A stretch of DNA of 64,000 bases from Paraburkholderia phosphatilytica (GTDB lineage Bacteria; Pseudomonadota; Gammaproteobacteria; Burkholderiales; Burkholderiaceae): the NCBI RefSeq assembly GCF_003443895.1, contig NZ_QQOA01000008.1:183703-247702 (forward strand), given 5' to 3'. Within the stretch, counting starts at the first letter, position 1. Every line of letters starts with the position of its first letter. The notes below the pieces were generated by a model that was given only the letters and a program-made list of their open reading frames with translations, had not been told where the DNA came from and did not search any database. Made by a program: the position numbers and the translations under genes. Shown here piece after piece: positions 8,432 to 17,806 of this stretch.

Positions 8432-9468
8432 TGCGTCGCTCCTTCGCTCGCGAATTGCCGTTCGAGTTGCGCGGACAGGCGTCCGTAGACCGCGCGCGCG
8501 TTGTCTTCGTAGATGCTTTGGCGATCGCCCGCGCTGAGCCAGTCGATTGCGTCGATATAGCGCCGCGTGTCGTCGTAGTAGTGGCCGGTTTCCGGATCGA
8601 TGCCTTGTACCGCGCCGATCGTCTCCGACGCGAACAGGATGTTGCGCACCGGTATCACCTTCGCGAGCAGTTCCGCGCCGGGCTGGTGATACACGCAGGT
8701 ATCGAAGAACACGTTGTTCAGCAGATATTCGGACAGGAGTGGACGCTTCATGTCCTGCGCGATCCCGCGATAGCGTCCCCAGTGATACGGCACCGCGCCG
8801 CCGCCGTGCGGAATGATGAAGCGCAGCGTCGGAAAGTCGGCAAAAAGATCCGCAGTCAGCAGTTGCATGAACGCCGACGTGTCGCCGTTGATGTAGTGCG
8901 CGCCCGTTGCATGAAAGTTGGGATTGCACGACGACGACACGTGGATCATCGCGGGCACGTCGAGCTCCACCATCGCTTCGTAGAGCGGATACCACGAGCG
9001 GTCCGTGAGCGGCAGGCCGGACCAGTGGCCGCCGGACGGATCCGGATTCAGGTTGCACCCGATGAAGCCAAACTCTTCCACGCACCGGCGCAGTTCCGCG
9101 ATGCAATTCTCGGGCGCGACGCCCGGTGCCTGTGGCAACTGGCACACGCCGACGAAGTTGCGCGGAAACAGCTTGCAGACGCGGTGCACGAGATCGTTGC
9201 TCGCGCTCGACCACACTGCGTTCGCATCGGCGGACGCCAGATGGTGGCCCATGCCCGCGGCGCGCGGCGAGAAGATCGTGACGTCGGTGCCGCGTTCGCG
9301 CTGGATGTGGCGCTGGCCGGTTTCGATGCTTTCGCGAATCTCGTCGTCGCTGATGTGCGGGCGCGGCGGCACCGTGCCGCCGTCCTTCAGCGCGGCGATC
9401 TGCTGTTTGCGCCACGCTTCATGCTGCGGCGGCGAGGTCGTATAGTGCCCGTGGCAATCGATGATCAT
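8428..9468 (-). CDS. ligJ: 4-oxalomesaconate hydratase (amidohydrolase family)
   Basis: The 346-residue protein starts MIIDCHGHYTTSPPQHEAW (metal ligands His6 and His8). It continues with the LigJ-type blocks TIFSPRAAGM, GFIGCNLNPDPSGGHW, MIHVSSSCNP, FIIPHGGGAVPYHWGR and NNVFFDTCVYHQPG. These match Sphingobium LigJ almost block for block. The enzyme hydrates 4-oxalomesaconate in the lower part of the protocatechuate 4,5-cleavage and gallate pathways. No ring-cleavage dioxygenase is present in the window. The gene lies 38 bp after the MFS gene and is coupled to the RraA gene by a 4-bp overlap. Confidence 0.92.
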   Translation of the reverse strand: MIIDCHGHYTTSPPQHEAWRKQQIAALKDGGTVPPRPHISDDEIRESIETGQRHIQRERGTDVTIFSPRAAGMGHHLASADANAVWSSASNDLVHRVCKLFPRNFVGVCQLPQAPGVAPENCIAELRRCVEEFGFIGCNLNPDPSGGHWSGLPLTDRSWYPLYEAMVELDVPAMIHVSSSCNPNFHATGAHYINGDTSAFMQLLTADLFADFPTLRFIIPHGGGAVPYHWGRYRGIAQDMKRPLLSEYLLNNVFFDTCVYHQPGAELLAKVIPVRNILFASETIGAVQGIDPETGHYYDDTRRYIDAIDWLSAGDRQSIYEDNARAVYGRLSAQLERQFASEGATQ

Positions 9469-9506
9469 GAGGCGGGTTTCCCGATGGTCCAGGTGGTTGT
9501 GCGAAA

Positions 9507-10832
9507 TCAGGTGCGCGAGGCCGCGTCGTGGTTCGCGAGCGATGCGCCGGTCTGTTCTTCTGACGGCTTCACGCGCATCACCAGCGCGATGATCACGGAC
9601 ACCACGAGGAACCCCGCGATGGTCAACAGCGCCAGTGTGAAGTTGCCGGTGGCGCGCCGCACGAGGCCTATGCTCCATGGTCCGACGATGCCGCCGAACT
9701 GCGCGATCGTGTTGATGAGCGCGATCGTGGCCGCGCCCGCCGCGCCGGTGCGGAACGACGCGGCGAGGCTCCAGAACAGCGGATTGCCCGCATAGATGAA
9801 GAGGCCGGTTACGCAGAGTAGCGCATAGGCGACCAGCGGATTCGGCGCATACGCGCTGCCCGCGATCGCCAGTGCGCTCATCCCGTAGACGAACGCGAGG
9901 TGCTTCTTGCGGTCTCCCGTGCGGTCGGAACTGCGGCCGACGAGGTACGTGCCCAGCACGCCGAGCAGCGGCGGCACCGCCGACAGGAAGCCGACTTCGA
10001 TATTGCTCAGGTGTCCGAGGCTTTTGACGATCTGCGGCAGCCACATGAAGAGACCATAGATGCCGACGAGCGCGCAGCCGAACAGACACGCCAGGCTCCA
10101 CACGCGGATGTCGCCCGCCACTTTCAGCAGCGGGAAATGCCGGGTGCCACCGAGCGCTTCGCGTTCCGCGGCGAGCGTGCTTTCGAGCCACTGCTTCTCG
10201 GAGTCGTCGAGCCAGTCCGCGTCAGCGGGCCGCTCGGTCATGATGCGCAGCGTGAGCAGCCCCAGCAGCATCGCCGGCACGCCTTCGACGATGAACATCC
10301 ATTGCCAGCCCTGCAAGCCGAGCACGCCTTTCGCGTAAGTCATCACGGTGGTGGAGATCGGGCCGCCCAGCACCGCGGAGAACGAGCCCGCGATGATGTA
10401 GCCGCTCACCGCGCGCGCCCGGTAACGCTCCGGAAACCACTTGGTCAGATAGACGGCGACGCCGGGCAGGAAGCCGGCTTCCATCACGCCCAGCAGAAAG
10501 CGCAGCAGGTAGAAGCTTTTCGCGTCGAACACGAACGCGGTGGCCGTTGCGACCGCACCCCACGTCAGCAGGATGCGTGCGATCCAGCGGCGCGCACCGA
10601 CGCGATCCAGCAGCAGATTACTCGGCACTTCCAGCACCATGTAGCCGATGAAGAACACGCTGCCCGCAAAGCCGAATACCGCGGGATTGAAGTGGAGGTC
10701 GGCGTTCATGTCGAGCGCCGCGAAACCGATGTTGATCCGGTCGAGATAGTTGAAGAACATCATCGCGAAGAGCAGGGGCATCAATCGCCCATACACCTTT
10801 CGCATGGTGGCCGCTTCGTTGACTTGGGTCAT
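9507..10832 (-). CDS. MFS transporter, anion:cation symporter (ACS) type
   Basis: The 441-residue, 12-helix permease has the ACS-family marker FNYLDRINIGFAALDMN at residues about 28-44. The helix-4/5 region LGVMEAGFLPGVAVYLTKWFPERYRARAVSG follows. A GGAGA site precedes ATG 10832; longer upstream reading frame has no RBS. It is followed at 38 bp by ligJ. ACS members import organic anions such as phthalate, tartrate and hexuronates. An aromatic acid or its dicarboxylic derivative is expected here. Confidence 0.9.
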   Translation of the reverse strand: MTQVNEAATMRKVYGRLMPLLFAMMFFNYLDRINIGFAALDMNADLHFNPAVFGFAGSVFFIGYMVLEVPSNLLLDRVGARRWIARILLTWGAVATATAFVFDAKSFYLLRFLLGVMEAGFLPGVAVYLTKWFPERYRARAVSGYIIAGSFSAVLGGPISTTVMTYAKGVLGLQGWQWMFIVEGVPAMLLGLLTLRIMTERPADADWLDDSEKQWLESTLAAEREALGGTRHFPLLKVAGDIRVWSLACLFGCALVGIYGLFMWLPQIVKSLGHLSNIEVGFLSAVPPLLGVLGTYLVGRSSDRTGDRKKHLAFVYGMSALAIAGSAYAPNPLVAYALLCVTGLFIYAGNPLFWSLAASFRTGAAGAATIALINTIAQFGGIVGPWSIGLVRRATGNFTLALLTIAGFLVVSVIIALVMRVKPSEEQTGASLANHDAASRT

Positions 10833-10989
10833 GCTGTCTCCTGCCTCGCGGTCTGCGCGTACGCCGCCGCATTTCTTATGAATCGACTGCCGCGAGGGCT
10901 GTCGTGAGAGGTGCTGCCGGGGCCGGCTCGCGCGGAATGACGGGCCGGATGCGCTGTCCGCCAGGACGGAAGTGCTGATTGAATAGTAG

Positions 10990-11037
10990 GGACGCGGCGG
11001 TGCCGCGTCCAAGACGTGTTGCTTATGCTTGTATAAG
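10990..11037 (-). promoter_or_regulatory. Hairpin and LysR-operator-like dyad between lysR and the MFS-ligJ genes
   Basis: At 11022-11037 stands CTTAT-N6-ATAAG, containing a T-N11-A LysR core. At 10990-11010 lies a perfect 9-bp stem, GGACGCGGC with a GGT loop and GCCGCGTCC. Both fall in the 212-bp gap between the LysR stop and the MFS start. The dyad is a reasonable operator for the downstream operon. The hairpin lacks a T-run and may be a weak terminator or leader structure. Confidence 0.4.
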
Positions 11038-11044
11038 GCTGAGC

Positions 11045-11971
11045 TTATAGTGTGCCGGGTGTGCCGGGTGTGCCCGAGGTGCTGTCCGCGAGCGGCGGGG
11101 GCAGGCAGCGCAGGAACGCACGCAGATGCGGGGACATGTCGTCGGTGCGGAAGGTGGAAGCGAGCGTCGACCAGTGCGACGAGCCGGGGCCGGTCAGGTG
11201 GCGGAACACGACATCGGCACGGCCATGCTTCGCGACGGATTCGCCCACGTACGTGACGCCGAGGCCCGCCGCGACGAGCGCGATCGCGGTCTGGATTTCA
11301 TACGCCTCGTGTGCGATGAACGGCGCGACGCCCGCATCGCGGTACAACGCCTGCACCGAGCGCTTGAACTGCGCGTTCTGATGCTTCGGGAACAGGATCA
11401 ACGGCGTATCCGCCAGCTCGGCGATACGCACGGTCTTTTTCGCGGCGAGCGGATGGTCCGTGGCCAGCACCGCGACGAGACGTTCGCGCAACAGCGTGCG
11501 CGACGTGCAGCCGTCGATCGGCAGCGGCTGCCGGCCGATGCCGACGTGAATGCGCAGATCGCGCAGCGCGTCGGCCTGCTCTTCAGTCAGCATCTCGAAG
11601 AGCTTCAGCTCGACCTGCGGGTACTCTGCGTGAAAGGCCTTCAGCGCAGGGGGCAGGATGCTATACATCGCGGAACGCGTAAAGCCGATGCTCAGCCAGC
11701 CGCGCTTGCCCATGCCGATTTCCGTCGCACCGAGCGCGGCCTGCTCCAGCGAACCGAGAATCTGGCGCGCCTCCGTGCACAGATACTGACCCGCTTCGGT
11801 AAGGATCAGCGGGCGCCGCGTACGGTCGATCAGCGTGGCGCCGAGGCGTTCTTCGAGCGAGCGGATCTGCTGGCTCAACGCGGGCTGCGCGATATGCAGT
11901 CGCTCGGCCGCGCGGCTGAAGTTCAGTTCCTCGGCGAGGATCACGAAGCACTGCAAGGCTCGGAGGTTCAT
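11045..11971 (-). CDS. LysR-family regulator of the MFS-ligJ operon
   Basis: The 308-residue protein begins MNLRALQCFVILAEELNFSRAAERLHIAQPALSQQI, a textbook LysR helix-turn-helix, and continues with an effector domain (GWLSIGFTRSAMYSILPPALKAF). It is similar to the CatR/BenM-like group. It lies upstream of the MFS-ligJ-RraA genes on the same strand with a 212-bp spacer. The C-terminus is unusual: a 9-bp tandem repeat in the DNA gives TSGTPGTPGTL just before the stop. An aromatic-acid or oxalomesaconate effector is likely by context. Confidence 0.88.
   Translation of the reverse strand: MNLRALQCFVILAEELNFSRAAERLHIAQPALSQQIRSLEERLGATLIDRTRRPLILTEAGQYLCTEARQILGSLEQAALGATEIGMGKRGWLSIGFTRSAMYSILPPALKAFHAEYPQVELKLFEMLTEEQADALRDLRIHVGIGRQPLPIDGCTSRTLLRERLVAVLATDHPLAAKKTVRIAELADTPLILFPKHQNAQFKRSVQALYRDAGVAPFIAHEAYEIQTAIALVAAGLGVTYVGESVAKHGRADVVFRHLTGPGSSHWSTLASTFRTDDMSPHLRAFLRCLPPPLADSTSGTPGTPGTL
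11050..11076. repeat. Three tandem copies of a 9-bp unit at the 3' end of the LysR gene
   Basis: GTGTGCCGG, GTGTGCCGG and GTGTGCCCG follow each other without a gap. The reading frame encodes Gly-Thr-Pro repeats at the extreme C-terminus, so copy-number change would keep the frame. Confidence 0.85.
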
Positions 11972-12007
11972 GCGCGGTCCCTGACGGTCGGCGTTCGACG
12001 ATGACCG

Positions 12008-13714
12008 TCATATTTTCGCATTCGGGCCCGCGATCCACACGAAAGCGCTTCGTACCGGCAGCGTGACGCTCACCGTGCCGTCCGCCGCCACGACGAGTGG
12101 CGCAGCGCTGCCGTTGAGCGCTGTCTCGTTCTCGAGCAGCGTGCCGGCGCGCAGACCGGTCGCGAACGTGCGCATTTGCGGCTGTGTGTCCGACGTATTG
12201 ATTGCGACCACCGCCGACACATCCCCGTAAGACATCCGGTAGGCGAACGCGCCGGGCCCGCCGCTGTCCTGGTCGAGAATCGCCGGCGTGCCGCGCGAAA
12301 ACACGAGGTTCTGCCGGCGCAGCGCGGTGAGTTGCGCGATGAACTGGTAGAGCGGTGCGTTGGTGTCGAAGTGGTCGACGCCGCCGGACGCGTAGCCGCC
12401 CGCGAACATCGCGCCGCGCTGTTCGGTGAACGCCTGCTCGGTGCCGTAGTAGATCACCGGAATGCCGGGCAAGGTCATGATCAGCACCAGCCCCTGTTGC
12501 AGCCCCGCGACCGAACCGTCGGCGAGAAAGCGGTCGACGTCGTGATTGTCGAGAAACGTCGGCATCAGGTAAGGCCGCTTGAACACCTGCATCATGTCCG
12601 CGATCCGGTAGCCAAGCTCGGCAGTCGGATGGCCACCGTGCAGCACGTCGCCCAGCGTGCCGTAAAGCGGATAGTTGAGCATCGCGGGCAGGATGTCGTT
12701 GCCGCTCGAATCGGCCATGTACGACTCGATCTTCTTCGAGTTCGTGTCGTCGTACGGTGCGTCGGTCGCGAAGCCTTCGCCGAACGCGAGGAAGTTCTGC
12801 TTGCCGTTCGCCTGGGCGACCTGCTCGATGCCGGGCGCCGTCGCGTCGGTCGAGTACATGAAGTCGCTGAAGAACGCCTGCGGCACGTAAAACGCGGTGT
12901 CGATCCGGAATGCGTCGACGCCGACCGTCGAGATCCAGTAGCCGTAGCTTTTCCTGAGTGCGCTGCGCACTGTGGGGTTCTCGGTGTTCAGGTCGTCGAG
13001 CCCGTAGAGCTGGTAATTGAGCAGCTGGTTCTCGTCGTTGAAGTCACTGATGTCCGGGGTCCAGTGATAGATCGCGGCGACGCGCTGCGCGGGGTCGGTC
13101 GGGTCGTCCATGTCGAACGGCGACTGCGTGGGCGCGGTCGTCGGCACGGAACCGGTGTTGCGCGCCCAGTATTGCGCGGGATCGTTCGGGTTCCAGCCGT
13201 CGTTGTAGTAGAAGAAGTCGCCGGTGTGATTGACCACGATGTCCTGGATCAGATACATGCCGGCCTGGTGCAGTGCAATGGAGAGCGCCTGATAATCGCC
13301 GAGCGAACCCATGTGCTTGTCCACTTCCATGAAGTTGCTCGCCCAGTAGCCGTGATAGCCGCCGTAGTTCACGCGCGGGTCCCACCACTGGTTCGCGACA
13401 GGTGGCGTCAGCCAGATCGCGGTGGCGCCGAGCTGCTGGATATAGGCGATTTTCTGCTCGATGCCGCGAAGGTCGCCGCCGCTGTACTTCGCGTTATTGG
13501 TGGGATCGAATTCGCCCGCGTCCTGGTTGTCGTTGGTCGGATCGCCGTCGGCGAAGCGGTCGGTGACGACGAAATACACGATCTGGTCGCGCCAGTCCGG
13601 CGAGGGGACGCTGAGGTCCGCGGTATTCGTATGAATTGACGTGCCGCAGGCTGTCGCGATGGCGACGACGAGCGTCGAGCACGCGCGCCTTGCGAGGGTG
13701 CGGAGATTGGCCAT
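12008..13714 (-). CDS. Secreted alpha-amylase family lipoprotein (GH13)
   Basis: The 568-residue protein hydrolyses alpha-1,4-glucans. The four GH13 regions are all present: DIVVNHTG (about 158-165), GVDAFRID with nucleophile Asp272, FLAFGEGF with acid/base Glu313, and FLDNHD with Asp392. The N-terminus (ARRACSTLVVAIATAC) is a signal peptide with a plausible lipobox ending at Cys23, so outer-membrane anchoring is likely. A beta-sandwich C-domain follows the barrel. It stands 36 bp upstream of the LysR gene but has no obvious link to it. Nothing key is missing. Confidence 0.93.
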   Translation of the reverse strand: MANLRTLARRACSTLVVAIATACGTSIHTNTADLSVPSPDWRDQIVYFVVTDRFADGDPTNDNQDAGEFDPTNNAKYSGGDLRGIEQKIAYIQQLGATAIWLTPPVANQWWDPRVNYGGYHGYWASNFMEVDKHMGSLGDYQALSIALHQAGMYLIQDIVVNHTGDFFYYNDGWNPNDPAQYWARNTGSVPTTAPTQSPFDMDDPTDPAQRVAAIYHWTPDISDFNDENQLLNYQLYGLDDLNTENPTVRSALRKSYGYWISTVGVDAFRIDTAFYVPQAFFSDFMYSTDATAPGIEQVAQANGKQNFLAFGEGFATDAPYDDTNSKKIESYMADSSGNDILPAMLNYPLYGTLGDVLHGGHPTAELGYRIADMMQVFKRPYLMPTFLDNHDVDRFLADGSVAGLQQGLVLIMTLPGIPVIYYGTEQAFTEQRGAMFAGGYASGGVDHFDTNAPLYQFIAQLTALRRQNLVFSRGTPAILDQDSGGPGAFAYRMSYGDVSAVVAINTSDTQPQMRTFATGLRAGTLLENETALNGSAAPLVVAADGTVSVTLPVRSAFVWIAGPNAKI

Positions 13715-13882
13715 GGCACACCTTCACCCGTGGAGTGTCGGATGCGTGTCAGTGTAGGCGTGCTGTCGTGTCGCGTCAGTCTGTTAGCGCATAGGCGGCG
13801 AGTGTCGGGTTTTGCGGGCCGCCCGGAAGCGAAGACACGTGCTGCAGGACAATAGAGCAGTATCGAATCCCGCAGAGACATC

Positions 13883-14257
13883 ATGATCTGGCTTGCCGAT
13901 ACGGTTCTGGTGCTGCACGCGCTGCTCGTGCTGTTTATCGTCGGCGGTGTGATCGCGATCTGGGTGGGTGCCGCGCTGAAGCAACGCTGGGTGCGCAATC
14001 GCGTTTTTCGCATCGCGCATCTCGCGGCGATCGGCGTGGTCGCGCTGCTGGCGGCGCTCAACATACCGTGCCCGCTCACCGTGCTCGAAGACTGGCTGCG
14101 CACCGGGCAAACCGGCGCGCAGGGCTTCGTGCAGCGTTGGGTGAGCGCGCTGATGTACTACGATCTGCCCGGCTGGGTGTTCAGCGTCGCGTATGTCGCG
14201 TTTCTGTTTGTCGTGCTGTTGACGTGGTTTCGCGTGCGGCCGCGGTCGAGGCGTTGA
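13883..14257 (+). CDS. DUF2784 membrane protein
   Basis: The 124-residue protein has three to four membrane segments (about 5-28, 44-62 and 100-120) and the DUF2784 pattern: VLHALLVLFIVGG at the start, then AALNIPCPLTVLEDWLR and ALMYYDLPGWVF. The function of the family is unknown. It is divergent from the amylase gene with a 168-bp gap, and it converges on the SIS gene. Confidence 0.8.
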   Translation: MIWLADTVLVLHALLVLFIVGGVIAIWVGAALKQRWVRNRVFRIAHLAAIGVVALLAALNIPCPLTVLEDWLRTGQTGAQGFVQRWVSALMYYDLPGWVFSVAYVAFLFVVLLTWFRVRPRSRR

Positions 14258-14275
14258 CGGTGGCGCGCGCTGCGT

Positions 14276-14902
14276 TTATTCGAGGTTCGTGTGCCGCGCG
14301 CGCATCGCGTCGGGCTGGATCTGCAGGCGATCGCGCAGCATCAGCACCAGCAATTCGAACAGCAGAAATTGCGCGCCCTCGTAGACGCTGCCCATCGGCA
14401 GCAACGAGACTGCGCCGGCGTCGCGCGTATCGTTCGCCATCGTCTGCGCGGGCAGAATGCAAACAGCGTCCGCGTGCGCGGCTGCGCTGCCCTGGGGCTG
14501 CGCGGTAAACAGTAACGTGCGTGCGCCTGCTTCCCGCGCGACGCGCAGCAGCCCGTCCACGGTCGCGAATCCACCGGGTCCCGCGCTCGCGACGAACAGG
14601 TCGCCCGCTGCCACCGGCGGTGCCGACATATCGCCGACGACATGCGCGTCGAGCCCGAGGTGATAGAGCCGCATCGCGAGCGCGCGCATCATCAGTCCTT
14701 CGCGGCCCACGCCGTAGCACACGATGCGGTGTGCACCCGCCAACGCGTCGAGCGTTTGCTCGATCTCAGCTTGCGCGACACGGTCTAGCACTGCGCGAAT
14801 CTCATCGAGCGCCTGCTGCGTGAGCAGGGCAAACCTATTGGCGCTGGCGCTGACCGACGAAGTATCCGCGCGTGACGGCGCGTGTCCGCTGGATGAATTC
14901 AT
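14276..14902 (-). CDS. SIS-domain sugar isomerase, 6-phospho-3-hexuloisomerase-like
   Basis: The 208-residue single SIS domain contains [49 protein letters not shown] and [18 protein letters not shown]. These are typical of hexulose-6-phosphate isomerase-like proteins (HxlB/PHI branch). It follows the ABC ATPase gene by 33 bp, with GGAG before ATG. Its place in a polyol uptake operon suggests it isomerises a ketose phosphate formed from the imported polyol. A kinase is not seen next to it. Confidence 0.85.
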   Translation of the reverse strand: MNSSSGHAPSRADTSSVSASANRFALLTQQALDEIRAVLDRVAQAEIEQTLDALAGAHRIVCYGVGREGLMMRALAMRLYHLGLDAHVVGDMSAPPVAAGDLFVASAGPGGFATVDGLLRVAREAGARTLLFTAQPQGSAAAHADAVCILPAQTMANDTRDAGAVSLLPMGSVYEGAQFLLFELLVLMLRDRLQIQPDAMRARHTNLE

Positions 14903-14935
14903 GTCGTGCTCCAGGTGCTGATGGCGAACGCGAAA

Positions 14936-16060
14936 TCAGGCCGCCGCCTGATTGCCGAACGCGCCGGCGCGCCGTGTGAGCGCGGCGCCATCCTCGCGAA
15001 ACAGATGCGCGTGCCGCACGTTGAGACCGAGCGCGATGCGCTCGCCGTTCGCGACCAGCGATTCCCCCGAGCCCTTCGCCTGGATCGTCACGTCGTTGGC
15101 GAGCCGCGCATGCAGCAGCGTTTCGCTGCCGAGATGCTCGACGACCGAGATCTCCGCATCGAGCACCGCATCGCAGGAGCCGCCCGCTCCTTCAACGAGA
15201 TGCTCGGGACGAATGCCGAGCACGAGCTTGGCACCGGACTGCAAGCCATCTGCCGTGAACGGCAGCGTGAGCGAGCCGCCGCCAGGCAGACCGACCGTCA
15301 CGCCCGCGCCGTCGGCGCGCTGCAGCGGCACGTCGAGAAAATTCATCTTCGGAGAACCAATAAAGCCCGCGACGAACCGGTTGCACGGCTCGCGATAGAG
15401 TTCGAGCGGCGAGCCGACCTGTTCGACGCGCCCGTGATTGAGCACGACGATGCGATCGGCCATGGTCATCGCTTCGGTCTGGTCGTGCGTCACGTAGATC
15501 ATCGTCGCGTCGAGCTGGCGATGCAGCTTGATCAGTTCGAGCCGCATTTGCACGCGCAGCGCCGCATCGAGATTCGACAGCGGCTCGTCGAACAGGAAGA
15601 CCTTCGGCTCCCGCACGATCGAGCGGCCGATCGCGACGCGCTGGCGCTGGCCGCCGGAGAGCGCGCGCGGGCGCCGCTCCAGCAGCGCTTCGATCTGCAG
15701 CACGCGCGCGGCGGCTTCGACGCGCTCGCGGATCTTCGCTTCGGGCAGCTTCATCATGCGCAGCCCGAACGCGATGTTCTCGAACACCGACATGTGCGGA
15801 TACAGCGCATACGACTGGAACACCATCGCGACACCGCGCTGCGAAGGCTCGACTTCGGTGACGTCTTCTCCGCCGATCAGCACGCGTCCCGAATCGCTGA
15901 GTTCGAGACCTGCAACCGTGCGCAGCAGCGTGGATTTTCCGCAACCGGATGGACCGACGAACACCATGAACTCGCGGTCTTCGACGCTGATGTCGACGCT
16001 CTTCAGCACGTCGACACCTGCATACGACTTGCGGATCTGGCTCAACTGGACTGCACTCAT
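14936..16060 (-). CDS. Carbohydrate ABC transporter ATP-binding protein (MalK/UgpC type)
   Basis: The 374-residue ATPase has Walker [11 protein letters not shown]-loop [13 protein letters not shown], signature LSGGQRQR, Walker [13 protein letters not shown] and an H-loop [10 protein letters not shown]-terminal TOBE domain includes [13 protein letters not shown] 16060 is preceded by GGAG. It powers the permeases encoded divergently at 17807-19668; placing the ATPase opposite its own transporter genes is unusual but common in polyol loci. Confidence 0.95.
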   Translation of the reverse strand: MSAVQLSQIRKSYAGVDVLKSVDISVEDREFMVFVGPSGCGKSTLLRTVAGLELSDSGRVLIGGEDVTEVEPSQRGVAMVFQSYALYPHMSVFENIAFGLRMMKLPEAKIRERVEAAARVLQIEALLERRPRALSGGQRQRVAIGRSIVREPKVFLFDEPLSNLDAALRVQMRLELIKLHRQLDATMIYVTHDQTEAMTMADRIVVLNHGRVEQVGSPLELYREPCNRFVAGFIGSPKMNFLDVPLQRADGAGVTVGLPGGGSLTLPFTADGLQSGAKLVLGIRPEHLVEGAGGSCDAVLDAEISVVEHLGSETLLHARLANDVTIQAKGSGESLVANGERIALGLNVRHAHLFREDGAALTRRAGAFGNQAAA

Positions 16061-16199
16061 GCGCGTCTCCTGCAGTGCCACGCTCAGGCGTGGGCTGTTT
16101 TGGCGGGCAACGTTGCGGTGCAGAACGCTTGCGCGCGCACCCACACGCGTGCCGCGAGCATCTCGCGGACGTGTTGCGAAAAATCGCTGCAATTAGCGC

Positions 16200-16249
16200 T
16201 TGACAGCGCGCTTCGCAGCAAATATACAATTGTAAATACGAAATTACAA
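16200..16249 (+). promoter_or_regulatory. Sigma-70 promoter with overlapping dyad for the polyol ABC operon
   Basis: TTGACA (16200-16205), a 17-bp spacer and TATACA (16223-16228) make a near-consensus promoter toward the binding-protein gene. An ACAATTGT palindrome and TTGTAA-N8-TTACAA (16230-16249) overlap the -10 and start region. This is where a repressor such as the SorC-type protein at 19702 would act. Start ATG is about 115 bp downstream. Confidence 0.6.
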
Positions 16250-16354
16250 GTGAAACGGCGACCCTCGAACCACCGTCGCTGGGCAGCACGACACCGTTGC
16301 GCGGCGTCATTTGCGCATGCGGCCGAAAACAAAGAAGTCACCCAGGAGACAGGC

Positions 16355-17704
16355 ATGAGCAAGCGTTGTACGAAGGCCGTTGCGGCGGCCTTGTTGAGCG
16401 TCGCGGCGTTCGCCGCGGCATCGAATGCGTCCGCATGGACCTTGAAAGAGGCGGCGGCGCCGTATTCGGGCACCACGGTATCGGTGATCTTTCTGGATCG
16501 TCCGGGCTACAAGGCCGCGGAACAGCTGATCCCGCAGTTCGAGAAAGAAACCGGCATCAAGATCAAGTTCGACGTGATCCCGTACGAGAGCACGCGCGAA
16601 CGCGAAGTGCTCAACTTCGTGAGCGGCGGGGCGCAGGACATCGTGCTCGTCGACGTGGTGTGGCTCGGCGAATTCTCGAGCAACAAGTGGCTCGTGCCGC
16701 TCAGCAAGTTCACGAGCGACCCGAAGCTCGCCGACCCGAACCTGAACCTGAAAGACTTCTTCCCGATCCTGCTCGACTCGTTCGGCACGTGGGACAAGAC
16801 GCTGTATGGTCTGCCGTTCGACAACTACTCGGGCCTGATGTTCTACAACGAGTGCATGCTGAAAGACGCCGGTTTCAGCGGGCCGCCGAAGACGTGGGAT
16901 GAACTCCTGAACGTGTACGCGCCGAAGCTCACCAACGCTTCGAAGAACCAGTACGCGTTCGCGCTGCAGTCGCGGCGCGGCGAAACGCAGTCGGCGGACA
17001 GCTTCATGCGCATGCTGTGGCCGAACGGCGGCTCGCTGCTTGATGCGAAGTTCAAGTCGAACCTGCTGTCGCCGCAATCGCAGGCGGGTCTCGAGTACCG
17101 CCAGAAGCTGATGAAGTACATGCCGCCCGGCATCGTCGACTACGACCACGCGGAAGCGGTCAACGCGCTCGCGCAGGGTCATGTTGCGATGATCACCGAA
17201 TGGTCGGCGTTCTATCCGACGCTCACCGATCCGAGCAAGTCGAAGCTCGGCAACTGTCTCGGCGTGGCGACCGAACCGACCGGACCGGCGGGTCTGAAGC
17301 CCGCGCTCGGCGGCTTCTCGCTCGCGGTAAACGCGAAGTCCACCGCGAAGAAGCAGGCCGCTGCATGGCTCTTCATCCAGTGGATCACGTCCGAGCAGGA
17401 AGCGAAGCCGTATCTGGAAGCGGGCGGCGTGCCGGCGCGCATGTCGCTCTATCAGGACCCCGCGATCCAGAGCAAGTATCCGTTCGTGAAGCCGATGGTG
17501 CAGTCGTGGCAGGGCGGGGTGCCCGACTACCGGCCGCGCTTCCCGGAATGGCCGGCGATCTCGGAGATCATCGGCGAGTGGGGCACGAAGATGATGCTCG
17601 GCCAGGTGTCGGTGCATGACGGCGCAGCGACGATCGGCAGCAAGATGGAAGCGGTGCTGCAGAAGGCCGGCTACTACGACGGCAAGAAGCCGCTGCTGAA
17701 GTAA
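16355..17704 (+). CDS. Polyol/sugar ABC transporter substrate-binding protein (family 1)
   Basis: The 449-residue protein has a signal peptide ending at NASA (residue 26), then the extracellular solute-binding family 1 fold: [45 protein letters not shown] and [31 protein letters not shown] precedes ATG 16355. Sorbitol/mannitol- and xylitol/arabitol-type binding proteins have this length. The dehydrogenases encoded downstream point to a polyol ligand. It is separated from the permease gene by a strong hairpin, which may favour high levels of this component. Confidence 0.93.
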   Translation: MSKRCTKAVAAALLSVAAFAAASNASAWTLKEAAAPYSGTTVSVIFLDRPGYKAAEQLIPQFEKETGIKIKFDVIPYESTREREVLNFVSGGAQDIVLVDVVWLGEFSSNKWLVPLSKFTSDPKLADPNLNLKDFFPILLDSFGTWDKTLYGLPFDNYSGLMFYNECMLKDAGFSGPPKTWDELLNVYAPKLTNASKNQYAFALQSRRGETQSADSFMRMLWPNGGSLLDAKFKSNLLSPQSQAGLEYRQKLMKYMPPGIVDYDHAEAVNALAQGHVAMITEWSAFYPTLTDPSKSKLGNCLGVATEPTGPAGLKPALGGFSLAVNAKSTAKKQAAAWLFIQWITSEQEAKPYLEAGGVPARMSLYQDPAIQSKYPFVKPMVQSWQGGVPDYRPRFPEWPAISEIIGEWGTKMMLGQVSVHDGAATIGSKMEAVLQKAGYYDGKKPLLK

Positions 17705-17744
17705 CGTCGCGAAGTCTCAACTGAAGCGACATGAAGCGTCCTGA

Positions 17745-17778
17745 GCGGACGGCGCGGCGCGTATCGCGCGCCGTCCGC
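17745..17778 (+). terminator. Hairpin between binding-protein and permease genes
   Basis: A perfect 12-bp stem (GCGGACGGCGCG / CGCGCCGTCCGC) closes a 10-nt loop. No T-run follows, so partial attenuation or 3'-end protection of the upstream message is more likely than full termination. Confidence 0.6.
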
Positions 17779-17806
17779 ACGTAGCAGAAAACGGAGACGA
17801 AGTCCG

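Noticed and set aside
9469..10191. N-terminal extension of the ligJ reading frame through the MFS gene
   Set aside because: The open frame extends upstream by chance; MIIDCHGHY at 9468 is the conserved LigJ start.
14906..16354. Long upstream extension of the polyol-binding protein frame
   Set aside because: It crosses the divergent ATPase gene and the promoter; the signal peptide begins at 16355 with a ribosome site.
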